Source: an uncultured Bacilli bacterium
GTDB taxonomy: Bacteria > Bacillota_I > Bacilli_A > RF39 > UBA660
DNA length: 6,134 nucleotides
Assembly: GCA_947623645.1 (NCBI GenBank)
Contig: CANQHK010000071.1
Coordinates: 1-6,134, forward strand
Reading direction: 5' to 3'
Shown: positions 1 to 4,411 of the stretch, in pieces
Layout: each line of letters opens with the position of its first letter
Position numbering within the stretch: the stretch's first letter is position 1
Program-made: the position numbers and the translations under genes
Notes under the pieces: generated by a model
Database searches by the model: none
What the model was told of the DNA's origin: nothing
Seen by the model: only the letters and a program-made list of their open reading frames with translations

Positions 1-140
1 AAGTAATGACAGATGAAAAGATAAAATTTTCATATACAATGGAAGATTTAATCGCTCTACAAGAAAAAATAACTAATGGTGAAACAGAATTAACAACAAA
101 AGATGAAAACAATAAAGTTTTAAAATATGAAATGGAATAA
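1..140 (+). CDS. 3' end of an unrecognised gene (partial)
   Basis: An open frame enters from the left edge and stops at TAA 138-140, giving about 45 C-terminal residues that end in NNKVLKYEME. The tail is hydrophilic and rich in Glu, Lys and Thr, with a short possible helix (MEDLIALQEKI). It has no membrane segment and no motif I recognise. That it is a real gene end is supported by the strong terminator six bases after its stop and by the new promoter that follows. No function can be assigned from this fragment. Confidence 0.6.
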   Translation, partial: VMTDEKIKFSYTMEDLIALQEKITNGETELTTKDENNKVLKYEME

Positions 141-145
141 AAGAA

Positions 146-174
146 GAGCACTTGTCATTGAGTGCTCCTTTTTT
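146..174 (+). terminator. Rho-independent terminator of the left-edge gene
   Basis: A perfect 7-bp stem (GAGCACT 146-152 with AGTGCTC 161-167) encloses an 8-nt loop and is followed by C and six T (169-174). It lies just after the upstream stop codon and before the J-domain gene's promoter, so it separates the two units. Confidence 0.9.
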
Positions 175-231
175 ATGAAAAAAATCTAGATTGCATAGAG
201 GATTTCCTCGACAAAACAAAACAAAAAATTG

Positions 232-260
232 TTGACAAATTTCTCCAAATATGATATAAT
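232..260 (+). promoter_or_regulatory. Sigma-A-type promoter of the J-domain gene
   Basis: TTGACA (232-237) and TATAAT (255-260) are both perfect consensus hexamers with an optimal 17-bp spacer. The -10 is also extended, with TGA at 252-254. Transcription should begin near 267, leaving a leader of about 28 nt that carries the AGGGGAAGG Shine-Dalgarno (281-289) before ATG 295. The promoter appears strong and probably constitutive; I see no operator palindrome around it. Confidence 0.9.
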
Positions 261-294
261 ATGCGCATATTCTTAAGAAAAGGGGAAGGTAAAA

Positions 295-984
295 ATGATT
301 GAACAAAATTATTATGCTATATTAGGAGTAAAAGAAAATGCATCTTTGGATGAAATAAAAAAGGCTTATAAAAAAGCAGCAATTCAATATCATCCAGATA
401 ACAATACTGATGAAAAGGCAGAGGAGTTATTTCATCAAATAACGATTGCATACGATGTATTAAAAAAAGAAAAAACAAGAAAAGAATATGATATTGATTT
501 AGATCTTATAAGAGATCCATACTTTTGCGATACTGAAAAAAAAGTAGAGAAAATTCTTCAAAAATTAGATGAGAACTCAAATCGATTACGAAACGAATTA
601 AAAATAAAACATCTAAAAGAAATTGAAGAACAATTAAAGAAATCTTCAGAAGAATATAGAAGAAGACTTCAAGAAAGTAAACAAGAAGAAAAACTATATC
701 AAGAAACTCTATCAAGAGAAGATGATAGAATCGAAAGATTCAAAAGAAAAATAGCAAGAGAAGAAGAGCAAAATCAAATAATAAAAGAAATGAAACAACA
801 AAGAGATAAAAATAGAGCAGAAAGAAATATTGCTAGAGCTTGTTATGAAGAAAAATTAGAAGAAATATCTTCTGAATTAAAGAGAAGAAGAAACGAACAT
901 CGTCGAGAAAAAATTATTGAAATAACAGCAAGACTGAATTCAAAAGAAGGAAAAGGAAACAAACACCTTAGCAAAAAAATATAA
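295..984 (+). CDS. J-domain (DnaJ-like) protein with long charged coiled-coil tail
   Basis: This 229-aa protein begins with a classical J domain at about residues 5-66. It includes YYAILGV, the helix KKAYKKAAIQY, the HPD tripeptide at 33-35 that stimulates Hsp70 (DnaK) ATPase in this family, and a closing helix IAYDVLKKEKTRKEYD. The rest, about 75-229, is almost entirely Glu/Lys/Arg/Gln and should form a long coiled coil or single alpha-helix. It lacks the Gly/Phe linker, the four CxxCxGxG zinc repeats and the C-terminal substrate domains of true DnaJ. It is therefore a class C J-protein and should not be named dnaJ. It has no signal peptide or membrane segment, so it is probably cytosolic and recruits DnaK to a client or structure recognised by the helical tail. 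The start is fixed by the SD 281-289 and the promoter. The gene downstream begins 21 nt later and may be co-transcribed. The family assignment is firm; the client is unknown. Confidence 0.88.
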   Translation: MIEQNYYAILGVKENASLDEIKKAYKKAAIQYHPDNNTDEKAEELFHQITIAYDVLKKEKTRKEYDIDLDLIRDPYFCDTEKKVEKILQKLDENSNRLRNELKIKHLKEIEEQLKKSSEEYRRRLQESKQEEKLYQETLSREDDRIERFKRKIAREEEQNQIIKEMKQQRDKNRAERNIARACYEEKLEEISSELKRRRNEHRREKIIEITARLNSKEGKGNKHLSKKI

Positions 985-1005
985 AAATTAAAGGGGGTTA
1001 TTCTG

Positions 1006-1517
1006 ATGGATAGGAAGAAAGTGATTCTTCATTATTCATTGTCCATAGTATTTGTATCCATCTTTTTGATTTTATCAACTTGTTTTATCTTCTTGCCAAG
1101 ACAAAAAGATATGATGGCTTCTCTTTCTTATTTAGGAAAGATGAATGCTTTATCTTTCGAAGAGAAATCAGACAATTTTGCTTTAGCTTATAACTTTCCA
1201 ATTTCTGATGAAATCGGAAAAACGATTCCAGCGTACGAATTCCAAGTAAGCAATAACGGAAATGAAAAAGTAAAATATCAGTTGACATTCACGACAGGTA
1301 CTACGAAAGATAAAGTAGATGCAAATGCTATTCGCTATATGATTAATATAGTGAAATTAAAACTTTAGATGAAGAAGGAACCATTTCTCTTGAAACACTC
1401 GATAAAAATGAAAAGGCAGATTATGCATTAAAATTTTGGATTCAAGATCAAATGGATACCTCTAAAATTGTTGGAAAATCATTCCAAGGAACAATCGAAC
1501 TTATGCCGATTCGATAA
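1006..1517 (+). pseudogene. Membrane-anchored extracellular protein gene with a one-base frameshift
   Basis: The frame opens at ATG 1006 behind a good SD (AAGGGGG 991-997). It encodes a short basic N-terminus, one hydrophobic segment (about residues 9-30) and then a beta-rich, polar domain, with stretches such as AYEFQVSNNGNEKVKYQLTF. It stops at TAG 1366-1368 after 120 codons. The minus-one frame is open from 1347 and continues seamlessly (SEIKTLDEEGTISLETL, then YALKFWIQDQ and GKSFQGTIEL) to TAA 1515-1517. Restoring one A in ATTAATATAGTG near 1345-1350 would give a single protein of about 170 aa. The second half has no start codon with an SD in its own frame, so two separate genes is unlikely. 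The pattern of a TM anchor plus an Ig-like fold ending in a W-I and G-K-x-F-x-G motif vaguely resembles TasA/camelysin-type surface proteins; that is only an impression. A sequencing error could equally explain the break. Likely in one transcript with the J-domain gene. Confidence 0.72.
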
Positions 1518-1553
1518 GAATATTTCAAAAAATGGAATATTCTTTTTCTTTTT
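1518..1553 (+). terminator. Rho-independent terminator after the frameshifted gene
   Basis: GAATATTTC (1518-1526) pairs with GGAATATTC (1534-1542) over 9 bp with one G-U, around a 7-nt A-rich loop. TTTTTCTTTTT follows (1543-1553). It starts immediately after the TAA at 1517, which independently supports 1517 as the ancestral end of the frameshifted gene. Confidence 0.85.
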
Positions 1554-1566
1554 AGAAATTGTCCTC

Positions 1567-1595
1567 TTGTGTTTCTTTCTTAAATCAAGTACAAT
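1567..1595 (+). promoter_or_regulatory. Probable promoter of dnaI
   Basis: A TACAAT -10 (1590-1595) lies 17 bp after a weak TTGTGT -35 (1567-1572) that matches consensus only at TTG. It sits between the terminator at 1553 and the dnaI SD AGGTGAGGG (1602-1610). That placement is the main support. Confidence 0.5.
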
Positions 1596-1613
1596 AGAAA
1601 TAGGTGAGGGAAG

Positions 1614-2546
1614 ATGGAAACCGTTCAAAATATAGTATCTTTTGAAAAAGAAGATAGAGAAAAATTAAAACAATCTTATATAGATGCACTGCAAAATAAA
1701 AAGTTTAAAGAATTGGTCAAAACGATTCCTACAACAGAAGAAGTTTTAATGAAATATACATCGAGATTAGAAGATGCTGCAGAAGAATTTGATCATTGTT
1801 TAAATTGTGAAGATTTAGCTGGTTGTAAAAATAAATTATGTGGATATCTTTTAAAACCCCTTGTCGACGGTAAAAATTTGAATTTTGAATATGTTGCTTG
1901 CAAAAAATTGCAAAAAAAATTAAAAGATGAAGCCTATTTATCCAATATTGAACTTTTCCAAGTATCGAAATCTATTCGAAATGCCAGCATTGCCGATATT
2001 GATACCAAAGATAAAGAAAGATTAAAGGTAATTCGTTATTTTAAAAATTTTTTAGATCACTATAACGATTCCGAAAAACCAAAAGGACTTTATCTAAATG
2101 GAAGTTTTGGAACCGGAAAGACCTATTTAATTGCTTCCCTCTTTAATGAATTAGCGAAACGAGGAGTTTACAGTGCTATTGTTTATTATCCAGAATTTCT
2201 AAGAAGCCTAAAAGAATCTTTTGATTCTGATTACAAAGAAAAATTTCATTATATCCGAAGAGTACCCGTTCTCTTATTAGATGATATAGGAGCAGAAGTA
2301 GTAAGCAGTTGGGGTAGAGATGAAATTCTAGGTTCGATCTTACAATACCGAATGGAAGAAGGTTTACCAACATTTTTTACTTCCAACTTAACTCTAGAAG
2401 AATTAGAAGAACATTTATCTTTATCAAACAGAGGAGTAGAAAAAGTAAAAGCTCGTAGAATTATTGAAAGAATTCAATTTATGACCGAAGATATGAAGTT
2501 AATTAGTAAAAATAGAAGAAATAAAAAAGACCCTGTCGAGTCTTAA
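1614..2546 (+). CDS. dnaI: Primosomal protein DnaI, replicative helicase loader
   Basis: This 310-aa AAA+ ATPase, by family, loads the replicative helicase onto DNA at the origin and at restarted forks, together with DnaB- and DnaD-type primosome proteins. The N-terminal part has a Cys cluster (HCLNCEDLAGCKNKLCGY, Cys at 62, 65, 71 and 76, with a further Cys at 96) like the zinc-binding helicase-interaction domain of Bacillus-type DnaI. The C-terminal ATPase has Walker A GSFGTGKT (163-170), Walker B VLLLDDIGAE (219-228), a sensor-1 TSN (256-258) and a sensor/Arg-finger region ARRIIERI (280-287). Length is normal for DnaI. The N-terminal domain separates it from IstB transposition helpers and DnaC. 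The start ATG 1614 has the SD AGGTGAGG at 1602-1609. No dnaB/dnaD partner is visible next to it here, although dnaB often precedes dnaI in Bacillota. Its 3' end overlaps trpS by 4 bp, tail to tail. Confidence 0.93.
   Translation: METVQNIVSFEKEDREKLKQSYIDALQNKKFKELVKTIPTTEEVLMKYTSRLEDAAEEFDHCLNCEDLAGCKNKLCGYLLKPLVDGKNLNFEYVACKKLQKKLKDEAYLSNIELFQVSKSIRNASIADIDTKDKERLKVIRYFKNFLDHYNDSEKPKGLYLNGSFGTGKTYLIASLFNELAKRGVYSAIVYYPEFLRSLKESFDSDYKEKFHYIRRVPVLLLDDIGAEVVSSWGRDEILGSILQYRMEEGLPTFFTSNLTLEELEEHLSLSNRGVEKVKARRIIERIQFMTEDMKLISKNRRNKKDPVES
2523..2544 (-). terminator. trpS terminator embedded in the dnaI 3' coding end
   Basis: On the minus strand AAGACTC (2544-2538) pairs with GGGTCTT (2533-2527) over 7 bp with one T-G wobble around the tetraloop GACA, and then runs into TTTT (2526-2523). 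The first stem arm overlaps the trpS stop codon. On the plus strand the same hairpin is followed by AATAATC rather than a T-tract, so it should act mainly for trpS. No separate dnaI terminator is evident. Confidence 0.7.
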
Positions 2547-3541
2547 TAATCAATTTTCATGGAATGTCGAACATCCTTCATTGTTTGTTCGGCTTTTTCT
2601 TTGGCAACTTTTCTTCCATCTTCTAAAATTTTATAAACCTCTTCTTTATGTTCATAATAATACTTTTGCTTTTCTTGAATCGGCTTTAAAAATTCAAGCA
2701 TTTTTTGAATCAGTTCTTTTTTACATTGAACGCATCCTCGTTCTCCTTTTTTACATTCCTTACAAACAACCTCTAAATTCTCATTATGAATTAATTTATG
2801 ATAATAGTAAACCATACAAACATCAGGATTCGCTGGATCATCTTTTTGAATTTTTTTAGGATCGGTGATAGCACCCATAATCTTTTTCTTGATTTCTTCC
2901 TCAGAATCCTTCAAATAAATGGCATTTCCCAAACTCTTTCCCATTTTTTCTGCACCATCTAATCCTTTAATTCGAGGAGTTTCTGATAAAAGAGGTTTTG
3001 GTTCAATTAAAGTTTCTCCGTAAATAGAGTTAAATTTTCGAACAATTTCCCGACACTGTTCAATAAGTGGTAACTGATCTTCTCCAACAGGAACAAGCTC
3101 GCCATGAAAAGCCGTAATATCTGCAGCTTGGCTAACAGGATACCCAACAAAACCATACGTAACACTTTCTCCTTGTTGACCAAATAAAGCTTTCTTTTGC
3201 TGAATTTCTGTTTTAACTGTAGGATTTCTATATAATCTTGACATCGTTACTAAGTTCGAATAAAAAATAGTCAGTTCAGCAATCTCTGGAATCTTTGATT
3301 GAACAAAAATATGAACTTTTTTCGGATCAATTCCAATCGAAAGTAAATCAACAGCAAGGAGAAAAACATTGGAAGCAAGTTTTTCTGGTTGATGGAAATT
3401 ATCCGTTAATGCCTGCACATCGGCAATCTCTAAAAAGAAATCATAATCATCTTGCAATTTTAACCAATTCGAAGCAGCACCAAAGTAGTGTCCCAAATGT
3501 AAATTTCCCGTCGGACGAATTCCGGTTAATATTGTTTTCAT
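2543..3541 (-). CDS. trpS: Tryptophanyl-tRNA synthetase
   Basis: This 332-aa class Ic aminoacyl-tRNA synthetase charges tRNA-Trp with tryptophan in the cytosol. Visible signatures are the N-terminal TGIRPTGNLHLGHYFGA with the HIGH-equivalent HLGH (15-18), the TrpRS-typical YPVSQAADI (134-142) and PVGEDQ (151-156), and a KMSKS-equivalent KMGKS (199-203). The length is full. A Cys set near the anticodon-binding region (Cys242, Cys260, Cys263, Cys270, Cys273, ending CKKGERGCVQCK) resembles the iron-sulfur site described for Thermotoga-type TrpRS, where three Cys follow the x6 and x2 spacing seen here. Start ATG (3541-3539) has SD GGAGG at 3553-3549. The gene converges on dnaI, and its promoter region is shared with the divergent lipoprotein gene. 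The leader is too short for a T-box. Confidence 0.96.
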   Translation of the reverse strand: MKTILTGIRPTGNLHLGHYFGAASNWLKLQDDYDFFLEIADVQALTDNFHQPEKLASNVFLLAVDLLSIGIDPKKVHIFVQSKIPEIAELTIFYSNLVTMSRLYRNPTVKTEIQQKKALFGQQGESVTYGFVGYPVSQAADITAFHGELVPVGEDQLPLIEQCREIVRKFNSIYGETLIEPKPLLSETPRIKGLDGAEKMGKSLGNAIYLKDSEEEIKKKIMGAITDPKKIQKDDPANPDVCMVYYYHKLIHNENLEVVCKECKKGERGCVQCKKELIQKMLEFLKPIQEKQKYYYEHKEEVYKILEDGRKVAKEKAEQTMKDVRHSMKIDY

Positions 3542-3567
3542 AAAATTTCCTCCATTCCTCTACTAGC

Positions 3568-3576
3568 ATTATATCA
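3568..3576 (-). promoter_or_regulatory. Extended -10 promoter of trpS
   Basis: Reading the minus strand, TGA then TATAAT occupies 3576-3568, the same nine bases as in the J-domain gene's promoter. No good -35 lies at 17 bp, so the extended -10 would carry recognition. Transcription should start near 3561, giving a leader of only about 20 nt. Confidence 0.65.
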
Positions 3577-3595
3577 TAAAAAAGAATAAAAATTT

Positions 3596-3624
3596 TTGAA
3601 AAATAAAAAAATAACTCATAAATT
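3596..3624 (+). promoter_or_regulatory. Possible promoter of the lipoprotein gene
   Basis: TTGAAA (3596-3601) lies 17 bp before TAAATT (3619-3624). The -10 is a 4/6 match inside very A-rich DNA, so chance is a real alternative. The SD AGGAGG (3650-3655) and the divergent layout require some promoter in this stretch. Confidence 0.35.
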
Positions 3625-3663
3625 AAAAAAAATCAACCACACTACAAATAGGAGGATGAAAAA

Positions 3664-4203
3664 ATGAAAAAAATTGTAGCAGGCATTATGCTTTTATTAC
3701 TCGTATCTGGATGCAATAATGTCATGAATACACCAACCAAAGAGGTAGAAGAATTTTTAGGAAAATACCAGACGATGAATGAGAAAGTTTTAAATCAACT
3801 AGACGATGTATTAAAAACAGATGATACCATGACGGAAGATCAAAAAGAAGAATATAAGGAACTCATGAAAAAACAATACCAAAACCTATCGTATAAAATT
3901 AAAGAAGAAACAGTCGATGGAGATCATGCATCTATCGTAACCGAACTAGAAGTTTTTGATTATGCCAAAGCCATGGATGAAGCGGATAAAGATTTAAAAG
4001 AAAATGGAGAAGAGTATACCAAAGAAGATGGTACAACCGACGATGAAAAATTCATGGATTATAAAATCAGTAAGATGAAAGATATGAAAGATAAAGTAAC
4101 GTATACGATTACATTCACTTTAACCAAAAAAGATGATGCTTGGAAATTGGATGATATAACCGATATCGATCGTCAAAAAATTCATGGAATATATGAAAAC
4201 TAG
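3664..4203 (+). CDS. Small membrane lipoprotein, function unknown
   Basis: The 179-aa product starts with a lipoprotein signal peptide: basic MKK, hydrophobic core IVAGIMLLLL and lipobox LVSGC, with Cys17 as the lipidated residue after signal peptidase II cleavage. The mature part is acidic and charged. It has helical stretches (KEVEEFLGKYQTMNEKVL and the EDQKEEYKELMKKQ region) followed by an alternating segment that ends YTITFTLTKKDDAWKLDDIT. A helix-then-strand order with a closing 'W-K-L-D-D' strand is common in NTF2-like/DUF4878-type extracellular domains; I infer this from the pattern only. It should be anchored on the outer face of the cytoplasmic membrane. SD AGGAGG at 3650-3655 is 8 nt from ATG 3664; another ATG at 3656 is out of frame. 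It has its own terminator and is probably monocistronic. Confidence 0.85.
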   Translation: MKKIVAGIMLLLLVSGCNNVMNTPTKEVEEFLGKYQTMNEKVLNQLDDVLKTDDTMTEDQKEEYKELMKKQYQNLSYKIKEETVDGDHASIVTELEVFDYAKAMDEADKDLKENGEEYTKEDGTTDDEKFMDYKISKMKDMKDKVTYTITFTLTKKDDAWKLDDITDIDRQKIHGIYEN

Positions 4204-4227
4204 AGAGCTCTAAAAAGAGCTTTTTTT
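4204..4227 (+). terminator. Rho-independent terminator of the lipoprotein gene
   Basis: AGCTCT (4206-4211) pairs with AGAGCT (4216-4221) around an AAAA loop, extendable by a G-T and an A-T pair, and is followed by six T (4222-4227). It abuts the TAG stop and cuts the lipoprotein gene off from the repeat region and the ATPase gene beyond. Confidence 0.85.
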
Positions 4228-4248
4228 GATGAAAATACTAAAAATAAT

Positions 4249-4324
4249 AAAAAAAGTCCGGTTATAAGCAAAAAAAGTCCGGTTACAAGTGGATTTTTTT
4301 ATAAAAAAAATAAAAAAAGTCCGG
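4249..4324 (+). repeat. Three direct repeats, A7-GTCCGG, upstream of the ATPase gene
   Basis: The 13-mer A7 plus GTCCGG occurs at 4249-4261, 4270-4282 and 4312-4324. The first two extend to GGTT. Start-to-start spacing is 21 and 42 bp, equal to two and four helical turns and also to whole codons. The second copy with its tail (4271-4293) matches 5583-5605 inside the downstream gene at 22 of 23 positions. All three copies lie upstream of the putative promoter of that gene. They could be binding sites for its product, phased A-tracts that bend the DNA, or duplicated coding sequence. Confidence 0.85.
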
Positions 4325-4356
4325 ATATAGACGGAAATTAAAAAAAGCATGATATA

Positions 4357-4389
4357 TTGACATAAAAAAACAAAAATATAGTGTATAAT
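4357..4389 (+). promoter_or_regulatory. Putative promoter of the AlbA_2 ATPase gene with an over-long spacer
   Basis: Perfect TTGACA (4357-4362) and perfect TATAAT (4384-4389) flank a 21-bp spacer, 4 bp longer than optimal. TATAGT at 4377-4382 would leave only 14 bp. Either TATAAT works with a different, weak -35, or the promoter is intrinsically poor and needs an activator or DNA distortion. The three repeats end 32 bp before the -35. Confidence 0.55.
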
Positions 4390-4411
4390 AAAATAAAAAG
4401 GAGGAAATCCT

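Larger units (their letters stand above)
4204..4341 (+). other. Start-less open frame encoding KKSPV repeats (possible coding relic)
   Basis: The frame that continues from the lipoprotein TAG stays open for 45 codons to TAA 4339-4341. From 4249 it reads KKSPVIS, KKSPVTSGFF, then YKKNKKSPDIDGN. This closely matches the KKSPVAEEKSPVASGNF segment inside the downstream ATPase gene. There is no ATG, GTG or TTG in the frame and a terminator lies at its head, so it is probably not translated. It may be a leftover internal piece of a duplicated or older copy of the ATPase gene. Alternatively the frame is only a by-product of repeats spaced in multiples of 21 bp. A simple 3' remnant is unlikely, because the winged-helix region that should follow is absent. 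Confidence 0.45.

Noticed and set aside
73..306. 77-codon minus-strand ORF rich in Phe and Leu
   Set aside because: It is antisense to the terminator, the promoter and the ends of two genes, and looks like an AT-rich shadow frame with no Shine-Dalgarno.
1345..1368. Programmed -1 frameshift site in the broken surface-protein gene
   Set aside because: No X-XXY-YYZ heptamer allows re-pairing in both frames within the window where both frames are open, and no strong downstream stem was noticed.
3542..3663. T-box or trp-responsive leader for trpS
   Set aside because: The extended -10 leaves a leader of only about 20 nt, and no specifier stem or T-box sequence fits in the intergenic region.
4229..4267. 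ATG at 4229 as the start of a small KKSPV-encoding gene
   Set aside because: That ATG is in a different frame from the KSPV codons and meets TAA at 4265-4267 after 12 codons. It has no Shine-Dalgarno.
4249..4324. Short direct repeats as a CRISPR array
   Set aside because: There are only three units, about 13-15 bp long, with gaps of roughly 8 and 29 bp, no uniform spacer and no cas gene. The units also match coding sequence downstream.
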